A stretch of 64,000 nt of DNA from Capra hircus (taxonomy: Eukaryota; Chordata; Mammalia; Artiodactyla; Bovidae), in the NCBI RefSeq assembly GCF_001704415.2, contig NC_030826.1, positions 28,577,324 to 28,641,323 on the forward strand, in the 5' to 3' direction. A program made the position numbers and the translations under genes. How positions within the stretch are numbered: the stretch's first letter is position 1; each line of letters opens with the position of its first letter. The notes beneath the pieces are model-generated. The model was not told where the DNA came from. It did not search any database and saw nothing but the letters and a program-made list of their open reading frames with translations. This document shows, piece by piece, positions 12,036 to 22,982 of this stretch.

Positions 12036-15000
12036 CTGGATGCTTATTTCCACAAGTAACACAGGAAGAATAAATGAGAAAGTAAGTTAAAAAACAAAGG
12101 GTTACTCTAAGAAGAAGTTGAAGGAGGCAAGAAAAAGGGTGGAATGGAGACAAGACTTTGAGTATACCTTTGTATATAATACTGACTTCTGTACTATATA
12201 AATGTTTTACATATTTAAAATTTAAGGGCAGGGAAAAAAAGCAAACCCTGAAAATGAATATCAATAGATTCAAAGGAGAGCATAAGATACAGAAAAAAAT
12301 AATCAATTCTCATATCTTTAAAACAGAATAATCTTAGTATCCTTAGTGAGATATTCTAAATTTAAAAAATAACAATAAAGAGATTCAAACTACACTTAGT
12401 ATATGTAGTGGTGCCTGTGTAATGATTCTGCAAACTTTTCTGTATAAACTATAAGAGAGACCAGGCTTCCCATGTAGCTCAGCGGGTAAAGAATCCACCT
12501 GCAATGCAGGAGACTCCGGTTTGATCCCTGGGTCAGGAAGATCCACTGGAGAAAGGATAAGCTACCCACTCCAGAATTCTTGGGCTTCCTTGGTGGCTCA
12601 GCTGGTAAAGAATCCACTCACAATGTGGGAGACCTGGGTTCGATCCCTAGGTTGGGAAGATCCCACAGAGAAGGGAAAGGCTACCCACTCCAGTTTTTGG
12701 CCTGGAGAATTCCATGGACTGTATAGTCCATGGGGTCACAAAGAGTTGGACACCACTGAGTGACTTTCACTCCTAAGAGAGACCAAATGAGCAAGAACAC
12801 ATCAGTGCTTATGGAAACCTGGGTTCTCACTGCAGGAAAAGGAAAACATTAATTTGGAATGGGGAAGTTACAAAGAAACCTGCGATGCTGGATTAGAATC
12901 AAAGGAATTGGCGTGGACTCAGAATTTGCTGGAAAAAACCTTGCCAAATCCCACCACTGTCTTTTTTACAGCCCGAAAGCGGAGGATGATCATGTTTAAA
13001 TGTAAAATGTAAAAAAAAGATAAAAGACTATCATCGTTTTGTTGAGAATGGTTACTCAAAGAGGTGAGAACTTGCCTCTTCTTCTGCAGAACCTGGCAGA
13101 TTTACCACCTGGGGGACAGTGTACCAACTCTGGAACTAGACTATAAAACTGTTAGCAGCTTTTAAGATAAAACAGGAGAAATTAAAGAGATGCCCTGCTT
13201 CATTTGGTCTCAGTGATTAAGTTAACAGTGAATGGATCGGCTGTAATGTCCATTTGACCTGTGGCAACCCACTCCAGTATTCTCGCCTGGAGAATTCCAT
13301 GGACAGAGGAGTCTGGTGGGCCTACAGTGCATGGAGTCACAAAGAGTCAGACACGACTAAGTGACTAACACACACAGGTTGTTACACATATAGCCTCTGA
13401 GAGGGGGGAGCTTTCAGACCTCAGAGCTCAGACAAATGCTCTGAAGGGCCCAGTCTCTCCTGGCCTTACCTTGGTTGTATTTTCACCATTTCTTTCATAC
13501 TGATTTCGCTGCTGAATTTTCTCGGCAATCTCTTGTGCAAGTTGGCAGGTAGAATCGTAGGTGGAGAACCTGCGTCAGAGTCGTAAAGGGAAAGACATGT
13601 TGAAAGTTCCTTAAAGGAAATTTCAGCGTAATCTAAAGTTGCAGTTTGTAATTCTAGTCACAACAGCCAACAGGAAGGGGGGATGATAAGAGGGGCAGTA
13701 GAGGCATACACATGGTGAACGGTAGCTCACTATGGGATGGGTTCCCTTCTCAACTCTTCCTTTGTAATAACTCACCCCAGCCACACAAGAACGCTGGGAG
13801 CTGGGTCCCCATCCCCAGCACGTACTTGAGAAAAATCAGGCACAGGGAGGTAGAGCCACTTGCCCAACTGGCACCTCCAGCTGCAAACCCCGGCTGCCTG
13901 GCCCCGAGCAAGTCTGTGCTCCCAACCACTGTGATCTCTGCCCCCTGATAAAGCATCCCAATGCGTTCATTCACAAAACATTCAGCAAACATTTCTGGAG
14001 AGCCCAGCGCTGCTCCAGGCATGGGAGAATACAGCAATGAACAACGAACTCAAGAGACCCCACAGAGACTGAGACGGAACTGAGTTTGAGTGTCTCCTGT
14101 GGAGGTACGGGACAACCTGTGTGTGTGACTCACTCAGTCGTGTCTGACTCTTTGTGACTCCATGCACTGTAGGCCCACCAGACTCCTCTGTCCATGGAAT
14201 TCTCCAGGCAAGAATACTGGAGTGGGTTTCCACAGATCAAATGGACATTACAACCGATCCATTCATTGTTAACTTAATCACTGAGACCAAATGAAGCAGG
14301 GCATCTCTTTAATTTCTCCTGTTTTATCAGCAGTGGACTGCCGCAGGGGCAGAGGCTCTGGGTGCGGCAGACCTGGGTATAGCACAAGCCGTACTGGAGG
14401 AGGTCGCCATTAAACCCAACACAGAGCTGCCAGAACTTACACAGGACTAGGGAAACAGACTCCTGGAGGGCACAGACAGAACCTTGCGTGCACCAGGACC
14501 CAGGAGAAAGGAGCAGTGACCGCACAAGAGACTGACCCAGACTCGCCCAGGAGTGCCCAGAAGTCTCCGGCGGAGGCGTGGGTCGGCCTGCTGCAGGGCT
14601 GGGGGCACTGAGTGTAGCAGTGCGTGCGTGGGACCTTTTGAAGGAGGTCACCATTATCTTCAGTACCTCCACCAAAGTTTGGCCCCAGGTAAATAACAGG
14701 GAGGGAACACAGCTGCATCCATCAACAGAAAATTGAATTAAAGATTTACTGAGCATGGCCCCACGGATCAAAACAAGACCCAGTTTCCCCCTCAGTCAGT
14801 CTCTCCCATCAGGAAGCTTCCATCAGCCTCTTCTCCTCCATCAGATGGCAGACAAACTGAAAACCACAATCACAGAAAACTAACCAATCTGATCACATGG
14901 ACCACAGCCTTGTCTAACTCAGTGAAATTATGAGCCATGCCGTATAAGGCCACCCAAGATGGACAACGGGTCATGGTGGAGAGTTCTGACAAAACGTGGT

Positions 15001-18000
15001 CCACTGGAGAAGGGAATGGCAAACCACTTCAGTATTCTTGCCTTGAGAACCCCATGAACAGTATGAAAAGACAAAGAGATAGGACACCGAAAGATGAACT
15101 CCCCAGGTTGGTAGGTGCCCAATATGCTACTGGAGATCAGTGGAGAAATAACTCCAGAAAGAATGAAGAGACAAAACCAAAGCAAAAACACCACCCAATT
15201 GTGGATGTGACTAGTGATAGAAGTAAAGTCCAATGCTGTAAAGAGCAATATTGCATAGGAACCTGGAATGTTGGGTCCATGAATCAAGGCAAACAGGAGA
15301 TGACAACAGTGAACGTTGACATTTTAGGAATCAGCGAACTAAAATGGAGTGGAATGGGTGAATTTAACTCAGATGACCATTATATCTACTACTGTGGGCA
15401 GGAATCCCTTAGAAGAAATGGAGTAGCCATCATCGTCAACAAAAGAGTCTGAAATGCAGTACTTGGGTGTAATCTCAAAAATGACAGAATGATCTCTGTT
15501 CGTTTCCAAGGCAAACCATTCAATATCACGGTAATCCAAGTCTATGCCCCAACCAGTAACACTGAAGAAGCTGAAGTTGAATGGTTCTATGAAGACCTAC
15601 AAGACCTTCTAGAACTAACACCCAAAAAAGATGTCCTTTTCATTACAGGGGACTGGAATGCAAAAGTAGGAAGTCAAGAAACACCTGGAGTAACAGGCAA
15701 ATTTGGCCTTGGAATGCAGAATGAAGCAGGGCAAAGACTAATAGAGTTCTGCCAAGAGAACGCACTGGTCATAGCAAACACCCTCTTCCAACAACACAAG
15801 GGAAGTCTCTACACATGGACATCACCAGATGGTCAACACCGAAATCAGAGTGATTATATTCTTTGCAGCCAAAGATGGAGAAGCTCTACACAGTCAATAA
15901 AAACAAGACCAGGAGCTAACTGGGGCTCAGATCATGAACTCCTTATTGCCAAATTCAGACTTAAATTGAAGAAAGTAGGGAAAACCACTAGACCGTTCAG
16001 GTATGACCTAAATCAAATCCCTTACGATTATACAGTGGAAGTGACAAATAGATTCAAGGGATTAGATCTGATAGTCAGACTGCCTGATGAACTATGGAAT
16101 GAAGTTTGTGACACTGTGCAGGAGACAGGGATCAAGACCATCCCCAAGAAAAAGAAATGCAAAAAAGCAAAATGGCTGTCTGAGGAGGCCTTAGAAATAG
16201 CTGTGAAAAGAAGAGAAGTGAAAAGCAAAGGAGAAAAGGACAGATATACCCATTTGAATGCAGAGTTCCAAAGAATAGCAAGGAAGGATAAGAAAGCCTT
16301 CCTCAGCGATCAATGCAAAGAAATAGAGGAAAACAACAGAATGGGAAAGACTAGAGATCTCTTCAAAAAAATTAGAGATGCCAAGGGAACATTTCATGCA
16401 AAGATGGGCACAATAAAGGACAGAAATGGTATGGACCTAACAGAAGCAGAAGATAATAATAAGAGGTGGCAAGAAAACACAGAAGAACTATACAAAAAAG
16501 ATCTTCATGACTTAAGATCACACACGATGGTGTGATGACTCACCTAGAGCCAGATATCCTGGAATGTGAAGTCAAGTGGGCATTAGGAAGCAGCATCACT
16601 ACAAAGCTAGTGGAGGTGATGGAATTCCAGCTGAGCTATTTCAAATCCTAAACGATGATGCTGTGAAAGTGCTGCACTCAATATGTCAGCAAATTTGGAA
16701 AACTCAGAAGTGGCCACAGGACTGGAAAAGGTAGTTTTCACTCCAATCTCAAAGAAAAGTAATGCCAAAGAACACTCAAACCGCACAATTGCACTCATCT
16801 CACATGCTAGTAAAGTAATGCTCAAAATTCTCCTATCCAGACTTCAATAGTATGTGAACTGTGAGCTTCCAGATGTTCAAGCTGGATTTATTTTTTTTTT
16901 TCCTTTTTTTTTTTTATTTTAATTTTTTATTTTTTTTAAATTTTAAAATCTTTAATTCTTACATGCGTTCCCAAACATGAACCCCCCTCCCACCTCCCTC
17001 CCCACAACATCTCTCTGGGTCATCCCCATGCACCAGCCCCAAGCAAGCTGCACCCTATGTCAGACATGGACTGGCGATTCAATTCTTACATGACAGTATA
17101 CATGTTATAATTCCCATTCTCCCAAATCATCCCACCCTCTCCCTCTCCCTCTGAGTCCAAAAGTCTGGTATACACATCTGTGTCTTTTTTCCTGTCTTGC
17201 ATACAGGGTCGTCATTGCCATCTTCCTAAATTCCATATATATGTGTTAGTATACTGTATTGGTGTTTTTCTTTCTGGCTTACTTCACTCTGTATAATTGG
17301 CTCCAGTCTCACCCATCTCATCAGAACTGATTCAAATGAATTCTTTTTAACAGCTGAGTAATACTCCATTGTGTATATGTACCACAGTCAAGCTGGATTT
17401 AGAAAAGGCAGAGGAACCAGAGATCAAATTGCCAACATCCGTTGGATTATCAAAAAAGCAAGAGAGTTCCAGAAAAACATCTATTTCTACTTTATTGACT
17501 ATGCCAAAGCCTTTGACTGTAGATCACCACAAACTGCAGAAAATTCTGAAAAAGATGGGAATACCAGACCTGCCTCTTGAGAAATCTATATGCAGGTCAG
17601 GAAGCAACAGTTAGAATTGGACATGGAACAACAGACTGGTTCCAAACAGGGAAAGGAGTACGTCAAGGCTGTATATTGTCACCCTGCTTATTTAATTTAT
17701 ATGCAGAGTACATCATGAGAAACACTGGGCTGGATGAAGCACAAACTGGAATCAAGATTGCCAGGAGAAATATCAAATATCAATAACTTCAGATATGCAG
17801 ATGACACCTACCCTTATGGCAGAAAGTGAAGAAGAACTAAAGAGCCTCTTGATGAAAATGAAAGAGGAGAGTGAAAAGTTGGCTTATAGCTCAACATTCA
17901 GAAAACTAAGATCATGGCATCTGGTCCCATCACTTCATGGCAAATAGATGGGGAAACAGTGAGAGACTTTATTTTGGGGGGCTCCAAAATCACTGCAGGT

Positions 18001-21000
18001 GAAATTGCAGTGACTGCAATTCATGGTGAATGCAGCCATGAAATTAAAAGACGCTTACTCCTTGGAAGAAAAGTTATGACCAACCTAGACAGCACATTAA
18101 AAAGTAGAGACATTACTTTGCCAACAAAGGTCTGTTTAGTCAAGGCTATGTTTTTTCCAGTGGTCATGTATGGATGTGAGAGTTGGACTATAAACAAAGC
18201 TGAGCGCCGAAGAATTGATGCTTTTGAACTGTGGTGTTGGAGAAGACTCTTGAGAGTCCCTTGGACTGCAAGGAGATCTAACCAGTCAATCCTAAAAGAA
18301 ATCAGTCCTGAATATTCACTGGAAGGACTGATGCTGAAGCTAGAATTCCAATACTTTGGCCACCTGATGCAAAGCACTGACTCACTGGAAAAGACCCTGA
18401 TGCTGGGAAAGATTGAAGGCAGGAGGAGAAGGGGACGATAGAGGATGAGATGATTGGATGGCATCACTGACTCAATGGACATTGAGTTTGAGTAAACTTT
18501 GAGAGTTGGTGATGGACAGGGAGGCCTGGCGTGCTGCAGTCTGTGGGGTCGCAAAGAGTCAGACCTGACTGAGGAAACGGACTGAACTGAATAAAGAAAA
18601 TAAGGCAGGATAAAAGGATGGAGAGTGAGAGGCCAGGAGAGCAGCTATTTAGGGAAGAGCCCTACAGAACAACAGGTAACATAATGCTCTAAGGACAAAG
18701 GACACACACCCACCTGACACCAGAATTCTCTCAAAACATATCCTGAGCTTCTATTTGCTATTCAGCAAAGGTGGGGGCTTTGAAGAGCTCACAATGAATC
18801 TATAACAGTCCCTTAATTTTTCCTTTGCTAACAGCCTTTTCACTTTTTATCTCTTTCGGAAAATATCTAAGTGTATACACATTTCATCTCTTCTAAATGG
18901 TGGAGACTATGAATACATGACAGATATATTTTCCAGGACTGTGCCAATAAACAATATTTAGACCTGCTGTGGAATCTAATGTTCTCATTTTTGCCTGAAA
19001 AAAATAAACAAGCCACTTCTTAAAATCTTTGAATTCCCATGTGTCCCCTGAACACTGAGGGGACCTAGCAAATGTCTTTTTGAACAAAGAGAAAAAAAAA
19101 TTTCCAGTCCTTTCCCTGAGGACTCTAACTATAGTAACTATAACTATGGATAACAACTTAGTACCTAATCTGGGCCAGGTTCTATGCTAAGAGCTTTACG
19201 TTTTAAATTTAATAAGGATCCAATGAGGTAGCATAACCTATGGGGCATTCCTGGACTAGACCCTTACCTCCATGTCTTCCACCTGCCTCCTGTCTATAGA
19301 AAAACTTTAGCCTCCTAGGCCTTCCTTGAGTTCCAAAGAGTAAATTTTGAGAAGTAAGAAAATGCAGAAAGAAAGGAAAACACTCAAGCAAGACAAAATA
19401 AGAATAGTTTAGCCACTAAGCAAAGTTAAGGACCTAAACTTCCTCCTCAAGGGTGGTAGACAATTTTCTGAGCTGTGTCCTTCAAGCTGTCTTGCAGATA
19501 CTGAAACCCCCAGCAGGCAGACGACTTTAACCGTAGAACCCAGACTGATTTTGGAACCACAAGGCTGATGATGCTGATTCTCGATCACCTCACCACCACC
19601 TAATCAGAAGAATGTCCACGAGCTGATCGTGGACCCCACAACCTCCCCCACTACGTACTATATATATATGCATATATATTCATGTATACCAAAAGTGAGC
19701 AGGTGATATAAGCCAATACATAATTAAGGAAACAGGAGGCTGATAAGGAAAATTGGGTGCTGGCCCCAACTCGGCCACATTTCCCCATTTTCCCTCCATG
19801 TCGTCATCAATGAAAAGAGATTCTTGGGTCTGGCTCTGTGGTCCTAGACCACACAAATGCAAATCAATAATAAGGTGTAACATACATCCTGACAGATGAG
19901 GAGTAGAAATGACAAGTGCGTATTTCTGGAGTTCGGAAGTGACAGAAATTACTGGCCGAGACACTTGGACCTGATAAGGCTGGGCCAAGAGGTTATACCT
20001 TGGGCTGAACCACAAGGTCAAAGCAGGCCTCTCACTCCAGCAAGAGGGAGGAGCACCTTTTAGAAGAGGTGAGAGGCACAAGAAGCAAGCAAAGTTGAAA
20101 GCAAGGGAAAGAGCCTGGCATGGTCGGCTGAGGGGTGGTCCTGGGTAGGACAGTGAAGAACAAGATGGCAGAAAGGAGTTGAAGTTAGTTTCTGCAGAGT
20201 CTTGAGTAGCATAATAATAAGGTTTGAAGGGAATTTGAGAACTGTGGGGTATACTTTTACAGAGAAACTGAGGCCTTGAAGAGGTTATGTGAAACACTTA
20301 CGGCCAAAACCCCAGTTGTCTTGCTCCTAATCCTTGGTTCTCACATGAGCTCTACAAACCAGTTCTGAAGTTCTTCTACACATGTGGATCACTGTCTGGT
20401 CTGCAATCCTCAGTTGTGTCCAACTCTTTTGTGACCCCATGGGTTGTAGCTTGCCAGGCTCCTCTGGCCATGGGATTTCCCGGCAATAATACTGGAATGG
20501 GTTGCCCTTTCCTTCTCCAGGGGATCTTCCCACCCAGGGATCCAAGCTGCATCTCCGGCATCAGCAGGCAGATTCTTTACCACTGAAGTACCTTAGAAGC
20601 CCCTTGAATCACTGGGGACGTGTTTTAAAGCTTCCTCATACCCCAAGTATTCTGATTGAATTGGCAGGGGCCTTGCCCTAGACGTGAGGAGTTGTAAAGT
20701 TCCCCGGGAGATTCCAATCTATAGCACAGCTTGAGAACCACTGGCCTAGTGGCAATGGGCAACCTCACGATGGAATCAAACACACAGGTGCCTAAAGTGC
20801 TAGTTTAGGAAAAGTAACCTGAACTCCATGTACACAAATCATTGGGAATGAAAGAAGAGTAAAGGAGACCAGTAGAAGACTTCTCCAGCTATTCAACTCC
20901 ATAACTAGCTACCAACATTTACTTTCTGTAAACCATAAGGCTATAAAGGATTGGACAACAGCAGAAGAGAAAAAAATAAAAATCATGGAGATGAGTCAAT

Positions 21001-22982
21001 AATCTGACAGGACAAATGAAGAAAAAGTAGATAACTAGAGTTTTTTAGGTCTAAGAGACTAAGAGGATGGTGACGCCATGACGGAGGCTGAGGAACTGGA
21101 ATGGAGAGGGAAAAAGTGGTAAAGCTGATTAACTTTTAGCAAAGAGCCTGTTCAGAGACAGTCACCATGCGATATTTCTATCACACAGTGAGCTTACCAT
21201 TTGCTTTGATATGCCATTAAAAGAGTAACAGTCATATTCTACTTCCAAACATGAGTAAAGCATCACTGACATGATTCTCGATCACAGGAGGGCGAAGCTG
21301 TAATCAAGTCTGTTTTTCTAGATTTTTCTAAGTCCTATCCCCTACTCCTTTCTGCTCTCCTGATCAGGAGCCCACTTTGCAAGGAAGTTGACTGAGCACA
21401 GCAGAGTCCCCCAGTGTCTCACTTTCAACAAACACGAGAAAGCTGCTAAGTTAAACTACTTGAGAGTAGCAGGAGAAATTATCAGTGCTTTTTGCACATT
21501 AACCGAGGAAGAGGCCTAGGGGCTTGGGGATAGTTTCCACCCATCTAAATGGATACCCTGGGACCTCTACCTTATTTCTGAGCTATATATCCTACTTTAT
21601 TTGTAAAATGAGGGAATTAGCCTCCATGAAGTGGAGGGCAACTCAGCCATCTGTATCAAGGGCCTTAAAGATGTTCATACTCTTGGACCCAGTAGCTCCA
21701 CTTCTAGGAAGCAAGAGATGGTACCAAGAGGCAATTAAAAAAAATAAAAGCGAAAAAACCGTAGTGTTTTTTAAAAAGGTACAAAGGGACAATGATTAAA
21801 TCACACTCCATCATGGTTATTCACATGATACACTATTAAGCAACATAAAGATTGTGTTTTCGGTGAATATTTGTGATACAGAGAAATGGTCTCTGTTTCT
21901 ATAAAATACATTATATACACACATATATTACACAAAGTAAAAAATTCATTTAAAAAGTCAACAACAGCAATTATTCCAGGTGATAGAATTAAGGATGTTT
22001 CTTTTTTCTTTTTTTCCCTCTGCAAATATTCAGTATTTTCTAAATTTTTCTATCAGGGTGTTAAAATCAGGTGGGAAAAAAAAAAATAGTATGGAATCAG
22101 TTAAGCCATTGGTCCAGACAATCCAGATCCTAGGTAGATTAACTTTGATCTTGCAAAGTTAATCTATTAATATCCAGACTGTCTGCAAATTAACTATAAA
22201 CTATGTTAGAAGTACTAATGTGAGACATATTCTCCAAAAAGAACTTTGTAGAGCTAGACTGTTTTTAATTAGTAAACGAAAAGCTCAAGTGAATATGCTA
22301 TTGCAGTAGGTTCCTTGGATCGGAATTTGTGCCTTTCATCATTCAGTCCTAGGGACTTTACTGTTGAATAAAAGGCTCTTATCAGCTACTGTTTTACTGC
22401 ATAAGTTGCTGCTGTAGACAGTCTTCATGATACTGAGGTGAGGATAAAATACCTTATCAACAACAGGCATAATTTCCTTCCCAGATTCCTGTAAGTTTTC
22501 TTTGAAGGGCGCACAAGATCTAGACCCCAGCGTCAACTGGTTACTAACTCGCTTACTCCCGTGAATTCTGAACCTCGGTTTCGCTACCAGCGAAATAAGG
22601 AAATTGACCAGAGGGACTTGGGTTCCACCAAAAAGGTTACTCTGTACTTCACTTTTACAGGAGTCCCGCATCAGCCAGCTCCACCACCAGGATGGAGATG
22701 CGGCTCAGAGATTCGGCGCTGGAACTCCTCCAAGTGTACACCGCGTCTTCCACCCCAGCCACCCCTGCAGGACCGAGAGTGGCGGCGGGATGCGACGGAG
22801 CGCAGCCCCTCAACCCCCGGCTCTCGGCGGCAGCAGAAGGATCCCTGCTCCCCCATCCCTCATTCTGAAAGGCCCCCGGCCCCAATGCCTAGCGATCACC
22901 CGCTCCCCGGAAGCCTGGCCTCCCCCGAGACCGTCCGCGCGCTGCCGCCCTCACCCGGGGCTCACCAGGGGTCCGGGGCCAT
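5496..22982 (-). CDS. STX8: Syntaxin-8, coding exons 1-3 (5' part of gene)
   Basis: Syntaxin-8 is a Qc-SNARE of early and late endosomes that pairs with syntaxin-7, VTI1B and VAMP8 in homotypic fusion. Three exons on the minus strand, 22982-22966, 13569-13470 and 5590-5496, join with correct GT/AG sites and phase. They give 39 codons from exons 1+2 and 31 codons plus 2 bases from exon 3. The protein begins MAPDPWFSTYDSTCQLAQEI and continues through ERNGENTTK and LTVTIRALLQKLKEKIALLK, which I recognise as the N-terminal helical region of STX8. The remaining exons, with the SNARE helix and C-terminal membrane anchor, must lie left of position 1, in keeping with the very large size of this gene in mammals. 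The start codon sits in a CpG-rich promoter facing CFAP52. Gene identity is firm; exon order is seen directly and function is family knowledge. Confidence 0.95.
6613..6690. repeat. CA microsatellite with duplicated spacer
   Basis: CA runs interrupted by AAACAAAAGAACAATGAA, which also precedes the first run, showing expansion of a composite unit. Confidence 0.8.
6720..9165 (+). repeat. Old L1 remnants (interrupted)
   Basis: AT-rich, A-heavy plus strand with pieces resembling L1 ORF2, such as the stretch around 7130-7200. Broken by a SINE at 7911-8237. Exact family and limits not resolvable by eye. Confidence 0.4.
7911..8237 (+). repeat. CHR-type SINE, long copy
   Basis: tRNA-like head, then the body with repeated CCTGTGCTCCACA/GTACTCCACAAC motifs typical of long CHR elements, ending AAGTAAACTAAGTAAG. 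Confidence 0.75.
9173..10018 (-). repeat. BovB LINE 3' end
   Basis: Begins with the (TTCAG)n terminus of BovB in antisense. On the minus strand it still encodes C-terminal BovB peptides such as VYGCESWTVKKAERQRIDAF. Truncated at its 5' side. Confidence 0.9.
10036..10251 (+). repeat. Bov-tA SINE
   Basis: Complete head and body; follows within 20 bp of the truncated BovB. Confidence 0.85.
10262..10643 (+). repeat. L1 ORF2 3' remnant
   Basis: Sense-strand fragment resembling the end of L1 ORF2 (ATGAATTTGCTAGAAGAAAT), with poly-A interruptions, cut by a BovB at 10645. Further old L1-like sequence continues to about 12400. Confidence 0.6.
10645..11046 (-). repeat. BovB LINE 3' end
   Basis: Antisense (TTCAG)n start, then the conserved GATGCCATCTAGCCATCTCA region; about 400 bp. 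Confidence 0.9.
11130..11357 (+). repeat. Ruminant L1 3' end
   Basis: Sense L1 3' UTR (GTACAGCATAGGGAATACAG to CCTCAATTTAAAA) with an AAATAAAATAAAA tail. Confidence 0.65.
11407..11423 (-). promoter_or_regulatory. CTCF-like motif in STX8 intron 2
   Basis: Minus strand TGGCCAGCAGAGGGCGT differs from the CTCF consensus mainly at tolerated positions. It lies in old repeat-like sequence of STX8 intron 2. Confidence 0.45.
11648..11853 (+). repeat. Bov-tA SINE
   Basis: Diverged but complete head and body. Confidence 0.8.
11994..12033. repeat. (AC)n microsatellite
   Basis: About 20 uninterrupted AC units. Confidence 0.95.
12468..12770 (+). repeat. Two-headed Bov-tA SINE
   Basis: Two tRNA-like heads in tandem (12468 and about 12584) followed by one body, a known arrangement for Bov-tA2/3 copies or one SINE inserted into another. 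Confidence 0.75.
13166..13382 (+). repeat. 217-bp inverted duplication, left arm
   Basis: Ungapped inverted match to 14112-14328 with about eight mismatches by hand count. Made of about 92 bp of non-SINE sequence (13166-13257) plus a truncated Bov-tA body (13258-13378). Confidence 0.9.
13470..13569 (-). CDS. STX8: STX8 coding exon 2
   Basis: 100-bp exon with an AG acceptor at 13570-13571 and GTAAGG donor at 13469. It encodes residues 6-39, including FSTYDSTCQLAQEIAEKIQQ and RNQYERNGENTTK, the start of the N-terminal helical bundle. It lies in the loop between two 217-bp inverted-repeat arms (13166-13382 and 14112-14328), which is unusual. Confidence 0.96.
13957..14048 (+). repeat. Old MIR/L2-like fragment
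   Basis: TTCATTCACAAAACATTCAG followed by a CTCCAGGCATGG-like stretch resembles the common tail of MIR/L2 elements. Confidence 0.4.
14112..14328 (-). repeat. 217-bp inverted duplication, right arm
   Basis: Reverse complement of the left arm, including the same SINE truncation point. The pair encloses 729 bp with STX8 exon 2. Its right edge abuts the start of the long BovB. Confidence 0.9.
14329..18588 (+). mobile_element. Long BovB (RTE-type) LINE, inactive, with nested L1
   Basis: Sense-strand BovB. The 5' region runs from 14329 and the apurinic-endonuclease part is coded at about 14937-16535 (peptides such as DWNAKVGSQETPG and SDHELLIAKFRLK). The reverse-transcriptase part follows 17388 (FIDYAKAFD; then a YADD box at 17794-17805 in another frame), and the C-terminal part lies at 17914-18441. 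It ends in the BovB 3' terminus at about 18588. A TGA at 15450, further frameshifts and an antisense L1 insertion (16891-17387) make it unable to encode a working protein. The 5' limit is uncertain: I place it where the 217-bp inverted repeat ends. Confidence 0.88.
16891..17387 (-). mobile_element. 5'-truncated L1 3' end inserted in BovB
   Basis: Antisense L1 3' end: poly-T at 16891-16930 on the plus strand, then L1 3' UTR and ORF2-end sequence. TCAAGCTGGATTTA lies on both sides (16877-16890 and 17388-17401), a 14-bp target-site duplication cutting the BovB reverse-transcriptase region. Confidence 0.9.
19155..19240 (+). repeat. MIR SINE remnant
   Basis: GGGCCAGGTTCTATGCTAAG, then AGCTTTACG and an ATTTAATAAGGATCC stretch, fit the MIR 3' half. 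Confidence 0.55.
19661..19690. repeat. AT-rich microsatellite
   Basis: Short (TA)n/(ATGCATAT) run. Confidence 0.7.
20404..20604 (-). repeat. Bov-tA SINE
   Basis: Antisense body then head, ending near AGAAGCCCC. Confidence 0.85.
20610..20752 (+). repeat. MER5-like hAT remnant
   Basis: Resembles MER5-type non-autonomous hAT elements (TATTCTGATTGAATTGGCAG, ending TTGAGAACCACTGG). Family assignment is from memory. Confidence 0.45.
22135..22166. repeat. 13-bp perfect hairpin
   Basis: TAGATTAACTTTG (22135-22147) and its reverse complement (22154-22166) flank a 6-base loop. Confidence 0.85.

Larger units (their letters stand above)
5591..13469 (-). other. STX8 intron 2
   Basis: About 7.9 kb between exons 3 and 2, mostly old L1 remnants (about 6720-9165 and 10262-12400). 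They are overlaid by two antisense BovB 3' ends, several SINEs and CA repeats, and one inverted-repeat arm at 13166-13382. 5600-6600 shows nothing recognisable. Confidence 0.8.
13570..22965 (-). other. STX8 intron 1
   Basis: About 9.4 kb, dominated by a long BovB at 14329-18588 with an L1 fragment inside it. Also the second inverted-repeat arm, MIR, SINE and MER5-like copies. 19240-20400 and 20760-22130 hold no recognised element apart from an AT repeat at 19661-19690. Confidence 0.8.

Noticed and set aside
14937..18441. Long ORFs of 171, 348 and 175 codons with endonuclease and reverse-transcriptase motifs
   Set aside because: Not a host gene: they are pieces of one broken BovB LINE.
19680..20297. 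205-codon open frame on the minus strand in STX8 intron 1
   Set aside because: No recognisable domain, no splice or promoter context and odd composition. I treat it as a chance ORF, although a protein search and RNA-seq coverage would settle it.
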